From Bradyrhizobium huanghuaihaiense (GTDB lineage Bacteria > Pseudomonadota > Alphaproteobacteria > Rhizobiales > Xanthobacteraceae): a stretch of 64,000 nt of DNA. Shown piece by piece: positions 35,610 to 44,968 of this stretch; within the stretch, counting starts at the first letter, position 1, and every line of letters starts with the position of its first letter. Position numbers and translations under genes: made by a program. Where the stretch lies: the NCBI RefSeq assembly GCF_007830635.1, contig NZ_VLLA01000031.1, positions 1-64,000 on the forward strand, read 5' to 3'. The notes beneath the pieces were generated by a model. It did not search any database. It worked only from the letters and a program-made list of their open reading frames with translations, and was not told the DNA's origin.

Positions 35610-35819
35610 CTTGGTCTCCATCACTCAACGACAATCATTGGAACCGTATTCGCTTCTCCGCGAGGCGAAATCAATGAAATGGAAATCCAAATTGGCGGCC
35701 TGCGTGGGCAGCCTTTCTCCATTCGGCACGAAACAGGAAACGATTTCGCGGCGACGACAACGTCTCGCGCTGTCAGCCGGCGGTGAGACGGACGAGCCGA
35801 CGACATCGTCAGCCCGACG

Positions 35820-36503
35820 CTATTTCGCCGTTCCGCTTCTGCTGGAGGCGTCCGATCGTCGATCGCCGGCAAGGCCGAGCACCATGTCCGAGAAGCGCTC
35901 GCCCTGCACGAGAACGTGGTCGTGAAGCCGCGTCGCGGCAAGTTGCTCGTCGCCGGCGCGGATCGCTTCGAGAATCCCGGCATGCTCCTGGAGCGATTGC
36001 AGCAGACGATTGCGCGCCCGAAGCTGGATGCGGCGATAGGCGCTCAGGCGCTTGTGCAGGGCGAAGGCCTGATCGGCCAGGAAGCTGTTGCGGCTTGCGC
36101 GATAGATCGCTTCGTGAAAATTGCGGTTGTCCGCGTAGTACTGCTCGCTGTCGCCCTCGCGCGCGGCGATCTCGCAGGCACGGTGAGCCGTCTCCATCGC
36201 CGCGTCATTGTCCGGCGTCAGCCGACGCGCGGCCAGCCGCCCGCACGCGCTTTCGATCTCGGCCATGGTCTCGAACATCTCGAACAGCCGGGTCGGTGAC
36301 GGGACGCTGACGATCGCGCCCCGGCGCGGGCGGACATCGATGAAGCCTTCGGCGCCGAGCTGAAGTAGCGCCTCCCGGATGGGGGTGCGCGACACCCCGA
36401 ATCGCTCCGCGAGCGAGGCCTCGTCCAGGCGGTCGCCCGGCAGGAATTCCCCTGCAATCACAGCGTCTTCGATCGACTGCTTCAGTCTGAAGGCCTGGCT
36501 CAT
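35820..36503 (-). CDS. matR: GntR family regulator of the malonate operon (MatR)
   Basis: 227 residues from ATG 36503; the frame is open to 36551 but this start fits the operator geometry. The winged helix (about residues 5-70) contains RFGVSRTPIREALLQLGAEGFIDVRPRRGAIV, and the C-terminal FCD ligand domain (about 80-215) contains the histidine-rich pocket with DNRNFHEAIYRASRN and LHDHVLVQGERF, usually metal-binding. It is divergent from the TRAP-malonate operon starting at 36627. In Rhizobium trifolii, MatR is a malonate-responsive repressor of matABC and binds TTGTATACAA-like sites; the same type of site flanks this gene. The functional call is by analogy. Confidence 0.8.
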   Translation of the reverse strand: MSQAFRLKQSIEDAVIAGEFLPGDRLDEASLAERFGVSRTPIREALLQLGAEGFIDVRPRRGAIVSVPSPTRLFEMFETMAEIESACGRLAARRLTPDNDAAMETAHRACEIAAREGDSEQYYADNRNFHEAIYRASRNSFLADQAFALHKRLSAYRRIQLRARNRLLQSLQEHAGILEAIRAGDEQLAATRLHDHVLVQGERFSDMVLGLAGDRRSDASSRSGTAK

Positions 36504-36584
36504 TGTATGCACCTTATAGGCCAATTCCATACCACAAGCTTGACAAAACATACAGCATGCAGTTCATATATGAATTGTATGCAA
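36502..36584. promoter_or_regulatory. MatR-like operators in the matR / TRAP promoter region
   Basis: TTGTATGCAC (36503-36512) abuts the matR start codon, and TTGTATGCAA (36575-36584) lies about 45 bp before the TRAP gene. The second differs in one of ten bases from the TTGTATACAA site that I recall for rhizobial MatR. A perfect 12-bp palindrome TTCATATATGAA (36563-36574) sits between them. The AT-rich stretch is a good place for both divergent promoters. Confidence 0.6.
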
Positions 36585-36626
36585 GATTAGAAATAAAAAA
36601 TGCAATCTAGCGACGGGAGGTATGGA

Positions 36627-37646
36627 ATGAGGATTTCGAGACGCCAAGCCCTGGCTTTGGGGATCGCGGCCCCGGCCCTGCTCCGGTTCGGAGAGGCGCG
36701 CGCGGCAACGGCTCTGAAGATCTCGCACCAGTTTCCAGGAGGCACCGCGACCGAGGGCGATTTCCGCGACCGGCTCTGCCGGCGCTTTGCGGCGCTGATC
36801 CAGGAGCGCAGCAAGGGCGCGATGACCGCCGAGATCTATCCGGGCTCGTCGCTGATGAAGACCAACGCGCAGGTCTCGGCGATGCGCAAAGGCGCGCTCG
36901 ACATGAGCCTCATCCCGATCTCCTACGCCGGCGGCGATCTTCCCGAACTGAACATCGGCCTGATGCCGGGCCTCGTCACCGGCTACGACGAAGGCCTCGG
37001 CTGGAAGAACAAGCCGATCGGCCAGGAGTTCAGCAAATTCCTCGCCGCCAAGGGCCTCGTCATCGTCACCTGGATCTGGCAGGCCGGCGGCGTCGCCAGC
37101 CGTGCGCGTCCGCTGGTCGAGGTCGGCGACGCCAAGGGCATGAAGATCCGCGGCGGCTCGCGCGAGATGGATCTCGTGCTGCAGGCCGCCGGCGCCTCGG
37201 TGCTGTCGCTTCCCTCCAACGAACTCTATGCGGCGATGCAGACCGGGGCGTGCGATGCCGCCCTCACCTCGTCCACCAGCCTGACCTCGTTCCGCCTCGA
37301 AGAGCTCGCCAAGCATCTGACGACCGGTCGAGCCAAGAGCTACTGGTTCATGCTCGAGCCGCTCGTGATGTCGAAGGCTGTGTTCGACCGGCTTTCCAGC
37401 GAGGAGCGCGACATCATCGTCTCGGTCGGCGCCGAACTCGAAGCGTTCGGCCGCGCTGCGGCGGTGGAGGACGACGTCCGCGTAGCCAAGGTCTACCAGG
37501 CCGCCGGCGCGACCGTGCACGATCTCGACGACAAGACGGTTCGGGCGTGGCGGGAGCTTGCGCGCGACACGGCCTGGAAGGACTACGCCAACAAGAACGA
37601 GAACTGCGCCCGCCTGATCAAGCTTGCCATGGAGGCCGGCTCATGA
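36627..37646 (+). CDS. TRAP transporter substrate-binding protein (probably malonate)
   Basis: 339 residues from ATG 36627 after the ribosome site GGGAGG. The N-terminus ISRRQALALGIAAPALLRFGEARA is a Tat-type signal (SRRQAL). The mature part is the DctP fold with ALKISHQFPGGTATEGDFRDRL, the GLEVVTW-equivalent GLVIVTWIWQAGGVAS and the conserved arginine in KGMKIRGGSREMDLVLQAAGA, which binds the carboxylate. It is divergent from matR and overlaps the small permease gene by four bases. Upstream operator sites point to malonate as ligand; homology alone would only say a carboxylate. Confidence 0.88.
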   Translation: MRISRRQALALGIAAPALLRFGEARAATALKISHQFPGGTATEGDFRDRLCRRFAALIQERSKGAMTAEIYPGSSLMKTNAQVSAMRKGALDMSLIPISYAGGDLPELNIGLMPGLVTGYDEGLGWKNKPIGQEFSKFLAAKGLVIVTWIWQAGGVASRARPLVEVGDAKGMKIRGGSREMDLVLQAAGASVLSLPSNELYAAMQTGACDAALTSSTSLTSFRLEELAKHLTTGRAKSYWFMLEPLVMSKAVFDRLSSEERDIIVSVGAELEAFGRAAAVEDDVRVAKVYQAAGATVHDLDDKTVRAWRELARDTAWKDYANKNENCARLIKLAMEAGS

Positions 37647-38200
37647 GCGCGCACGGCATCGATCTCGGCCATTCAGCCACAGTGACGGCGGCGCGCCCCG
37701 GTTCTCCGGTGGGACGGATCGCCCGCGCGATGACCGTGCTCAACAGGGCGATCGTCGTGCTCTGCTCGATCGCGCTCATCGTCGCGAGCACGATCCTGAG
37801 CTACAGCGTGGCCGCGCGCTACTTCTTCAACGCGGCAACCTATTGGCAGGACGAGGCCGCGGTGTTCCTGCTGGTCGGCGCCACGTTCCTGTCAACCGCG
37901 TTCGTGCAGGCCGGGCGCGGCCATATCGGCATCGAGGCCCTCACCGGCTACCTGTCGAAACGCGGCAATGCGATCCGCATGCTCGTGGTCGACACCGCGA
38001 GCCTGCTGTTCTGCTGCTTCTTCGCCTGGAAATCCTGGACGCTGTTCCACGAGGCCTGGGTCGACGGCCAGGTGTCCGGATCGACCTGGGCCCCGCCGCT
38101 GTGGATTCCCTACAGCATGATGTCGCTCGGCATGACGCTGATGACGCTGCAGATCGCGCTTCAACTCGCCGCGAGCGTCGACGCATGGAGGAGCAAATGA
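37643..38200 (+). CDS. TRAP transporter small permease (DctQ type)
   Basis: 185 residues with about four transmembrane helices (about residues 32-55, 68-88, 110-130 and 150-175). YFFNAATYWQDEAAVFLLVGATFLSTAFVQAGRGHIGIEAL carries the typical DctQ W-x-x-E pattern. DctQ partners with DctM in the membrane. Start ATG overlaps the stop of the binding protein by four bases (37643-37646), and its stop overlaps the DctM start by four bases (38197-38200). Confidence 0.9.
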   Translation: MSAHGIDLGHSATVTAARPGSPVGRIARAMTVLNRAIVVLCSIALIVASTILSYSVAARYFFNAATYWQDEAAVFLLVGATFLSTAFVQAGRGHIGIEALTGYLSKRGNAIRMLVVDTASLLFCCFFAWKSWTLFHEAWVDGQVSGSTWAPPLWIPYSMMSLGMTLMTLQIALQLAASVDAWRSK

Positions 38201-39552
38201 GCACGCTTGCCGTCGGACTGATGTATGGGGGTGCGACCCTCGCCGTCATGGCCTCGGGCATGCCGATCGCGCTGGCGCTCGGCGCGGTTGCCGTCGTCTT
38301 CATGTATTACTTCATGCCCGCCGCATCGCTCGATACGGTGACGCAGAACGTCTACGAGGAGATGGCCTCGATCACGCTGCTGGCGATCCCGCTATTCATC
38401 CTGAAGGGCGCCGCGATCGGCAAGTCGAAGGCGGGACAGGATCTCTATAGCGCGCTGCATGTCTGGATGGGCCGCATTCCCGGCGGCCTCGGCATCGCCA
38501 ACGTCTTCGCCTGCGCGCTGTTCGCCGCGATGGCCGGATCGTCTCCGGCGACCTGCTCGGCGATCGGCTCGGCCGGCATTCCCGAGATGCGCAAGCGCGG
38601 CTATTCCGGCGGCTTCGCCGCGGGCGTGATCGCAGCCGGCGGCACGCTGGGCATCCTGCTGCCGCCCTCGATCACCATGATCCTGTACGCGGTCGCGGCG
38701 GAGCAATCGCTCGGACGTCTGTTCCTCGCCGGCATCGGACCAGGCTTGCTCCTGGTGCTGCTGTTTGCAACCTACGCGGTGCTGAGGTTCAAGGCCGAAT
38801 ACAAAGCGGCGCAGCGCGCCTATGCGGCCGATCCGGCGCAGCATCCGATCCTGTCGAACGAGCGCTTCACCATGGCGATGCGGTTCGGCGCGCTGCCGCG
38901 CGTGCTGCCCTTCGTCGTGCTGCTCAGCGGTGTCATGATCGCGCTCTATGGCGGCTATGCCACGCCGTCGGAGACCGCCGGGCTCGGCGGCATCCTGGCG
39001 CTGGTCCTGATCGCCTCGATCTACGGCGTGTGGCGCCCCAGGGATCTCGGTCCGATCCTGGAATCGACGCTGAAGGAATCGACCATGCTGATGCTGATCA
39101 TCGGCATGTCGCTGCTCTACTCCTATGTGATGAGCTATCTCCACATCAGCCAGGCGGCGGCGCAGGCGATCGTCGCGATGCAGCTGTCGCGATGGGTGCT
39201 GCTGGGCGCGATCCTGGTGCTGGTGGTCGTGCTCGGCTTCTTCCTGCCGCCGGTCTCGATTATCCTGATGACCGCCCCGATCATCCTGCCGCCGCTCAAG
39301 GACGCCGGCTTCGACCTGATCTGGTTCGGCGTGGTGATGACGATCGTGATGGAGATGGGCCTCATCCATCCGCCCGTCGGCCTCAACATCTTCGTCATCA
39401 GGAACATCGCACCCGACATCCCGTTACGGGACGTGATCTGGGGCACGCTGCCCTTCGTCCTGCTGATGGCGTTCGCGGTCGTCCTGCTGTGCCTGGTGCC
39501 GTCGATCTCCACCCTTCTGCCCAACCTCGTGATGGGTCCGCCATCGCGATAA
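38197..39552 (+). CDS. TRAP transporter large permease (DctM type)
   Basis: 451 residues from ATG 38197; the frame is open to 37624 but that part is a shadow of the DctQ gene. It has about 12 helices with the family motifs SSPATCSAIGSAGIPEMRKRGYSGGFAAGVIAAGGTLGILLPPSITMILYAV and LPPVSIILMTAPIILPPLKDAGFDLIWFGVVMTIVMEMGLIHPPVGLN. It is the sodium-coupled channel subunit that transports the substrate given by the binding protein. It ends 18 bp before the decarboxylase gene. Confidence 0.93.
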   Translation: MSTLAVGLMYGGATLAVMASGMPIALALGAVAVVFMYYFMPAASLDTVTQNVYEEMASITLLAIPLFILKGAAIGKSKAGQDLYSALHVWMGRIPGGLGIANVFACALFAAMAGSSPATCSAIGSAGIPEMRKRGYSGGFAAGVIAAGGTLGILLPPSITMILYAVAAEQSLGRLFLAGIGPGLLLVLLFATYAVLRFKAEYKAAQRAYAADPAQHPILSNERFTMAMRFGALPRVLPFVVLLSGVMIALYGGYATPSETAGLGGILALVLIASIYGVWRPRDLGPILESTLKESTMLMLIIGMSLLYSYVMSYLHISQAAAQAIVAMQLSRWVLLGAILVLVVVLGFFLPPVSIILMTAPIILPPLKDAGFDLIWFGVVMTIVMEMGLIHPPVGLNIFVIRNIAPDIPLRDVIWGTLPFVLLMAFAVVLLCLVPSISTLLPNLVMGPPSR

Positions 39553-39570
39553 CCCGAGGAGGCACGAACC

Positions 39571-40980
39571 ATGCTGAACGACATCCGATCCGGACGCATC
39601 GCCGCGCCCGAATTCCTGCAAGGGCTGATCGACACGCTGACACAACGCGGCCGCGCGGTCCTGGGCATGAAGGCGGAACGGGAGGGGAGCGAGGATCGCG
39701 ACCTCGAGCTGCTCGGCGAGGCACTGCTGTCGCGGCGCGGCGAGGCCTCCGGCGTTGCGATCGCGCAATCGCTGCTTGCGGCCTTCGAGCGGGCGGCCGA
39801 GCCGCAGCGGCTCAAATTCCTCTCCTCCCTCGCCGACCGGTTCGGGCCGGACCGTCGCGCGATCGAGCTTGCGATCGCCGCCTACCAGCGCAAGGAGGGC
39901 GGCGACGGCAGCAAGCTCGAAGCACTCCATGCCGCCGCGGAGCCGCGCCGGCAGGAGCTGATCCGGCGCCTCAACCTCGCGCCCGGCGGAACGTCGTCGC
40001 TGGTGCGGATGCGGGAGGTGCTGCTGTCGCTGCTGCGCGAACATCCCGAGCTCCAGGCCGTCGACGACGATTTCGTCCATTTGTTCTCGTCCTGGTTCAA
40101 CCGGGGCTTTCTCGTGCTGCGGCCGATCGACTGGACCACCTCGGCCAACATCCTGGAGAAGATCATCAGGTATGAGGCCGTCCACGCGATCCAGGACTGG
40201 GACGATTTGCGCAACCGGCTCGAGCCGCCGGACCGCCGCTGCTACGCGTTCTTTCATCCGCAGCTGGTCGACGAGCCGCTGATCTTCGTTGAGGTCGCGC
40301 TCACCAGGGAGATCCCCGGCGCAATCGGACCGCTGCTGGACAAATCGCGCCAGGCGATTGCCGCGCACGAGGCGACGACCGCCGTGTTCTACTCGATCTC
40401 GAACACGCAAAAGGGCCTTGCCGGCGTCTCTTTCGGCAATTTCCTGATCAAGCAGGTGGTGCAGGATCTCGCCCGCGAGCTGCCGAACCTGAAGACCTTC
40501 GTCACCCTGTCGCCGGTGCCCGGCTTTGCCGGCTGGGCGAGGCGCGAGCTCAAGACCGAGGCCTCCGCGGCGATCGACGAGGATACAAGGCGGGCGATGG
40601 CCGCACTCGATGAGGGCGGCGACATCGCGCAGGCGAAAGAGCCGATCACGGCGCTTGCCGCCTATTACTTCCTCAAGGCAAAGCTGCCGTCGGGCAAGCC
40701 GGTCGACCCGGTCGCCCGCTTCCATCTCGGCAACGGCGCGCGCCTGGAACGGCTGAATTTCCTGGGCGACAGCTCCGCCAAGGGCGTGAAGCAGTCGTAC
40801 GGGCTGATGGTGAACTATCTCTACGCGCTCGAGCACATCGAGGCGAACCATGAAGCGTTTGCCGAACACGGCACCGTCGTGGCGTCCGACAAGGTGAAGA
40901 AGGCGCTTCGCGCGAAATTGTCATCGCGCGACCTCGTACCCAGTCCTCACACCAACTCGCAACGGAAGATCTCGTCATGA
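39571..40980 (+). CDS. matA: malonyl-CoA decarboxylase (MatA)
   Basis: 469 residues. The protein is of the soluble MatA/MCD type, with an N-terminal helical part (about 1-150) and a GNAT-like C-terminal domain. Motifs: LFSSWFNRGFLVLRPIDWTTSANILEKIIRYEAVHAIQDWDDLRNRLEP, then AVFYSISNTQKGLAGVSFGNFLIKQVVQDLARELPNLKTFVTLSPVPGF, which holds the catalytic Ser and is followed by a His in PVARFHLGNGARLERLNFLGD. It converts malonyl-CoA to acetyl-CoA and CO2 in malonate use. It overlaps the synthetase gene by four bases (40977-40980). Confidence 0.93.
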   Translation: MLNDIRSGRIAAPEFLQGLIDTLTQRGRAVLGMKAEREGSEDRDLELLGEALLSRRGEASGVAIAQSLLAAFERAAEPQRLKFLSSLADRFGPDRRAIELAIAAYQRKEGGDGSKLEALHAAAEPRRQELIRRLNLAPGGTSSLVRMREVLLSLLREHPELQAVDDDFVHLFSSWFNRGFLVLRPIDWTTSANILEKIIRYEAVHAIQDWDDLRNRLEPPDRRCYAFFHPQLVDEPLIFVEVALTREIPGAIGPLLDKSRQAIAAHEATTAVFYSISNTQKGLAGVSFGNFLIKQVVQDLARELPNLKTFVTLSPVPGFAGWARRELKTEASAAIDEDTRRAMAALDEGGDIAQAKEPITALAAYYFLKAKLPSGKPVDPVARFHLGNGARLERLNFLGDSSAKGVKQSYGLMVNYLYALEHIEANHEAFAEHGTVVASDKVKKALRAKLSSRDLVPSPHTNSQRKISS

Positions 40981-42500
40981 CCTCGAACCTGTATGATCGC
41001 CTGCTCGCCGGCGCGGAGTCCGACCAGTCCATCTGCATCGAGAAGGACGACGGCACGACCTTGAGCTATGCCGACCTTGCTGCGCTGAGCGGCAGGTGCG
41101 CGAATTTCCTCGCCAAGATCGGCATCGGCCCGAACCACCGCGTCGCAGCCAAGGTCGAGAAATCCGTCGAGGCCGTCGCGCTCTATCTTGCGACGCTGCG
41201 CGCCGGCGCCGTTTATCTGCCGCTCAACACCGCCTATACGCCGACTGAGACCGAGTATTTCATCCGCGACGCGCAGCCGACCTTGATCGTGTGCGATCCC
41301 AGGGAGGAAGCCGATTTGCGCGCCATCGCCGCCAAGGTAGGCGGCCGGGTCGAGACGCTCGATCACCGCGGCAAGGGCTCGCTCGCCGATGCCGCGGCAG
41401 ACTTCCCGGCGGGATTCGGCACCGTCGCCAGGACGCATGACGATCTCGCAGCCATCCTCTACACGTCGGGCACGACCGGCCGCTCGAAGGGAGCCATGCT
41501 GACACACGGCAATCTTTCTTCGAACGCCCTGACGCTCGTCCAGGAGTGGCGCTATGTGAGCAAGGACGTGCTGATCCATGCCCTGCCGATCTATCACGTT
41601 CACGGGCTCTTCGTGGCCTGCAACGTCTCCTTCGCCGCACGCGCGCGCATCCTGTTCATGCAGAAGTTCGACGCCGAACGCATTCTGGCAACGATGGCGC
41701 GCAGCACCGTTCTGATGGGCGTGCCGACTTTCTATGTCCGCCTGCTCGAGAGCGCGAACCTGAGCAAGCAAGCCACCGCCAACATGAGGCTGTTCGTCGC
41801 CGGCTCGGCGCCGCTGCTGGCCGAGACCCACCGGGCCTGGAAGGAGCGGACCGGACACGCGATTCTGGAACGCTACGGCATGACCGAGACCGGCATGATC
41901 GCCTCAAATCCCTACGAGGGCGCGCGCATTGCCGGCTCGGTCGGCCGGCCGCTTCCCGCCGTCGAGGTTCGCGTCACCGATCCCGAGACCGGCGCAATCC
42001 TCCCCGTTGGCGACGTCGGCATGATCGAGGTGAAGGGGCCGAATGTGTTCGCCGGCTACTGGAACATGCCGGACAAGACCGCGGCCGAATTCCGCAGCGA
42101 CGGCTTCTTCATCACCGGCGACCTCGGCAAGCTCGACGCGCAGGGCTATCTCCACATCGTCGGCCGCGGCAAGGATCTCATCATCACCGGCGGCTTCAAT
42201 GTCTATCCGAAGGAGATCGAGACCGAGATCGACGCCATTGACGGGGTGTCCGAAAGCGCCGTCGTCGGCGTGCCGCACGCCGACTTCGGCGAAGGCGTCA
42301 CCGCCGCCGTGGTCCGCTCGCCCAATTCGTCGGTGGACGAACGCGTCATTCTCGATGCGCTGTCGGGGCGCCTTGCGAAATTCAAGCAGCCCAAGCGCGT
42401 CATCTTCGTGGACACCTTGCCGCGCAACACCATGGGCAAGGTGCAGAAGAATCTGCTGCGCGAGCGCTTCGCCACGATTTACACGACCAAGGCCGGCTAG
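40977..42500 (+). CDS. matB: malonyl-CoA synthetase (MatB)
   Basis: 507 residues of the acyl-adenylate-forming family. Motifs: AILYTSGTTGRSKGAMLTHGNL (phosphate-binding loop), ERYGMTETGMIASNPYEG (adenine/substrate region), FFITGDLGKLDAQGYLHIVGRGKDLIITGGFNVYP (hinge) and PRNTMGKVQKNLLRERF with the catalytic lysine. MatB activates malonate with ATP and CoA to malonyl-CoA. With matA, matR and the TRAP genes this is a complete malonate-use operon. It has the length of known MatB proteins. Confidence 0.95.
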   Translation: MTSNLYDRLLAGAESDQSICIEKDDGTTLSYADLAALSGRCANFLAKIGIGPNHRVAAKVEKSVEAVALYLATLRAGAVYLPLNTAYTPTETEYFIRDAQPTLIVCDPREEADLRAIAAKVGGRVETLDHRGKGSLADAAADFPAGFGTVARTHDDLAAILYTSGTTGRSKGAMLTHGNLSSNALTLVQEWRYVSKDVLIHALPIYHVHGLFVACNVSFAARARILFMQKFDAERILATMARSTVLMGVPTFYVRLLESANLSKQATANMRLFVAGSAPLLAETHRAWKERTGHAILERYGMTETGMIASNPYEGARIAGSVGRPLPAVEVRVTDPETGAILPVGDVGMIEVKGPNVFAGYWNMPDKTAAEFRSDGFFITGDLGKLDAQGYLHIVGRGKDLIITGGFNVYPKEIETEIDAIDGVSESAVVGVPHADFGEGVTAAVVRSPNSSVDERVILDALSGRLAKFKQPKRVIFVDTLPRNTMGKVQKNLLRERFATIYTTKAG

Positions 42501-42667
42501 ACCGAGCAGCGCCGGAAAGAGCAGGCTGCCTGCTGCAAGTGTGGCCATTTCCGGGCTGCGGCAACGAATCTGTCGCCGGAGCAACACTACGAAACTTGAT
42601 GCGTTTGCACGGGACGGGTTAGCGTTGTCTCGCGGCCTTAGAACTTCCCCAAGTTCCTCTAGATCGC

Positions 42668-42706
42668 ACTGGACCGCCGCCTGAACGTTTCAGCCGGCGG
42701 TCCAGT
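42668..42706. terminator. strong hairpin between matB and a convergent gene
   Basis: ACTGGACCGCCG (42668-42679) pairs with CGGCGGTCCAGT (42695-42706); an inner CTGAA/TTCAG extends the stem around one mismatch, leaving loop CGT. A small GAACTT/AAGTTC hairpin (42641-42656) precedes it. There is no T tract on either side, so its action as a terminator of the convergent matB and CoA-transferase genes is plausible but not certain. Confidence 0.5.
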
Positions 42707-42719
42707 CCAGCCGCATCTG

Positions 42720-43908
42720 CTAGATGATGCCGCTCTGCCGAAGTGCTGCGATTGCAGCCGTGTCATAGCCGAGCTCGGCGAGGACGCGGTCAGTATGCTC
42801 ACCGAGCGTGGGTGGACGCGCCGCAATCTCTCCCGGCGTCTCCGACAGCCGCACGGCGGCACGCATCACCGGCGCGGGTTTCGGCAAGCCGGGATAGTCG
42901 ACGTCCTGCATGAAACCGGCGGCGCGGATGTGCGGATGATCCAGCGCCTGTTGCGGGCTCAGCACGGGCCCGGTCGGGATCATCGCCTTACCCAAGGTGT
43001 CGACGGCCTCCTGCGTGGTGCGCTCGGCGCACCAGCGCGCCATCCGTTCGCTGATGACGGCGCCGTTGTTGCCGCGGCTGATGTCGTCGGCAAAGCGCGG
43101 ATCGTTCAGCCATTTGTCTTCCTCGCCCATCAGCTTGGCCCAGCGCTTGAACAGCGGATGTCCCGTGACCTGGCACAGCACCCAGCCGTCTTTGGTGCGG
43201 TAGATGTCGGCGGGCGCTGCGGTCTGACCGAGATTTCCGGTCGGCACGCGGTTGACGTTGATGACGGCCTGCTCGATCAGCGTGGCATTGGTGAAGGACA
43301 GCGCGGTTGCCAGCAGGGCACCCTCGACGATCTGCCCGCGGCCGGATTTGCCGCGCTCGATCAGCGCGGCGAGCGTCCCGAACGCGCAATGCAGCGCGGT
43401 ACCGAAATCGACCCAGTTCACCGCGGCCCGGTAGGGCGGATCGCCGGCGCCGGTCATGTAGACCGAGCCCGACATGACCTGGCCGACACCGTCGAAGCCG
43501 ACGCGATCGGACCATGGCCCGGGCCCGCCGAATGCCGTTGCCGTGGTCAGGATGATGTCCGGCTTGATCGCTCGAAGCGAGTCGTAATCGAGCTTCATCG
43601 CGCGCAGGGTCTGCGGCGGCAGATTGGCAACGACCACGTCGGCGGTCGCGATCAGGCGGCGCATCACCTCCTGCCCCTCCACCGTCATCGGATCGAGCGT
43701 GATGCACTTCTTGTTGCGGTTGATCTGGAGGAACAGCGCCCCTTCGCCGCCCTCGCCGACCGGCGCGACGAAGCGGTCCTCGCTGCCGTCGCGCTTCTCC
43801 ACGCGAATGACCTCGGCGCCGAATTCGGCGAGCAGGGTCGCGCAAATACGGCCCCGCGATATAGCGCCCGAAATCGAGGACGCGCACGCCTTCCAGAACT
43901 CCTCCCAT
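42720..43908 (-). pseudogene. class III CoA-transferase (CaiB/BaiF) with a single-base frameshift
   Basis: The first 21 codons, from ATG 43908 (MGGVLEGVRVLDFGRYIAGPY), and the rest, in another frame down to TAG 42720 (CATLLAEFGAEVIRVEKRDGSEDRF to the end), together form a normal class III CoA-transferase of about 395 residues with the catalytic Asp region. The two parts join only if one base of the AAA at 43844-43846 (TTT in the coding sense) is removed: GPY then reads straight into CATLLAEF. Without that, the start frame runs into PARRIRR. The family moves CoA between organic acids; no substrate is evident. It could be a pseudogene, or an assembly error in a homopolymer. Ribosome site GGAAAGGA precedes the ATG. 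Confidence 0.8.
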
Positions 43909-44075
43909 CGGTCCTTTCCTTGATGTCTTTTGCCCAGATTACAGGGACTGGTTGCCGCGGCAAGGTGGCGAAAGGCGTGACTCCCGCCCTCAAGATGTGA
44001 TCGCCGAACCGTTTCGGCTGGCGGAAATTGTGCTCTAGTATGGCTTTTCCGTCCTCCCACCCAGAGCGCACAGCC

Positions 44076-44960
44076 ATGCCGCAACAATTCGATCGATCCG
44101 CAGAAGATCTCGGCAACGCGATTCATTTCGAGCACGTCAACATCCAGGTCCCGGACCAGCGCCTGGCGACATTATTCTACGTCACGGGACTGGGGCTCAC
44201 CCGCGATCCCTATCTGATGGTGTCCGACACCAACATGTGGATCAATGCCGGACGGAGCCAGTTCCACCTGCCGAGCGGCAGGCCGCAGGTGCTGCGCGGC
44301 CATACCGGCCTCGTCATCGAAGGACGCGAGGCGCTGCTGGCGCGGCTGGCGTCGGTCGCGAAGAAGCTCGAAGGCACGGCCTTCGCCTTCACCGAACGCA
44401 ACGACCATGTCGAGGCCGTCTGCCCGTGGGGCAACCGCATGCGCGTTTATGAGCCGGACGCGGCGCGCTTCGGCCGCATCACGCTCGGCATCCCCTACGT
44501 CGAGTTCGACGTGCCGATCGGAACGGCGCCGGCGATCTGCGCCTTCTATCCGGAGGTCATGGGAATGCCCGCTGGTTTGCGCAATGGCGACGGCACCGTT
44601 GCGGCGGTGAATACGGGCCGCGACCAGCATCTGTTGTTTCGCGAGACCGACCGGCCGCAGGGCGACTATGACGGGCACCATGTGCAGATGTACATCACCG
44701 ACTTCTCCGGCCCGTACCGCAAGCTGCTCGCGCGCAATTTGATCTCGCGCGAGGACAATCAATATCAGTACCGGTTCTGCGACATCGTCGATCTCGACAG
44801 CGGCAGGCCGCTGTTCACGGTCGAGCACGAGGTGCGGAGCGCCACCCACCCGATGTTCATGCGGCCGATGGTCAATCGCAATCCGGTGGTCAACAACCGC
44901 AATTATGCGTACGGCCACGATCAGACGTCGTGGGCGATGGGGCCGGATCAGTACGACTGA
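44076..44960 (+). CDS. VOC (glyoxalase/extradiol-dioxygenase fold) family protein
   Basis: 294 residues from ATG 44076; an earlier in-frame ATG adds 16 unlikely residues. It has two VOC modules: first FEHVNIQVPDQRLATLFYVTGLGLTRDPYLMVSDTNMWINAGRSQFHLP, and then IPYVEFDVPIGTAPAICAFYPEVMGMPAG and DGHHVQMYITDFSGPYRKLLARN. A metal-binding His/Glu set is suggested by H residues in EHVN, SQFHLP and GHHVQMY. The actual reaction cannot be told. It is divergent from the CoA-transferase gene, which may share its pathway. Confidence 0.78.
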   Translation: MPQQFDRSAEDLGNAIHFEHVNIQVPDQRLATLFYVTGLGLTRDPYLMVSDTNMWINAGRSQFHLPSGRPQVLRGHTGLVIEGREALLARLASVAKKLEGTAFAFTERNDHVEAVCPWGNRMRVYEPDAARFGRITLGIPYVEFDVPIGTAPAICAFYPEVMGMPAGLRNGDGTVAAVNTGRDQHLLFRETDRPQGDYDGHHVQMYITDFSGPYRKLLARNLISREDNQYQYRFCDIVDLDSGRPLFTVEHEVRSATHPMFMRPMVNRNPVVNNRNYAYGHDQTSWAMGPDQYD

Positions 44961-44968
44961 AAGCGCGC

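Noticed and set aside
42668..42706. Classification of the matB hairpin as a definite terminator
   Set aside because: The stem is strong but no T tract follows on either strand, so I list it with low confidence only.
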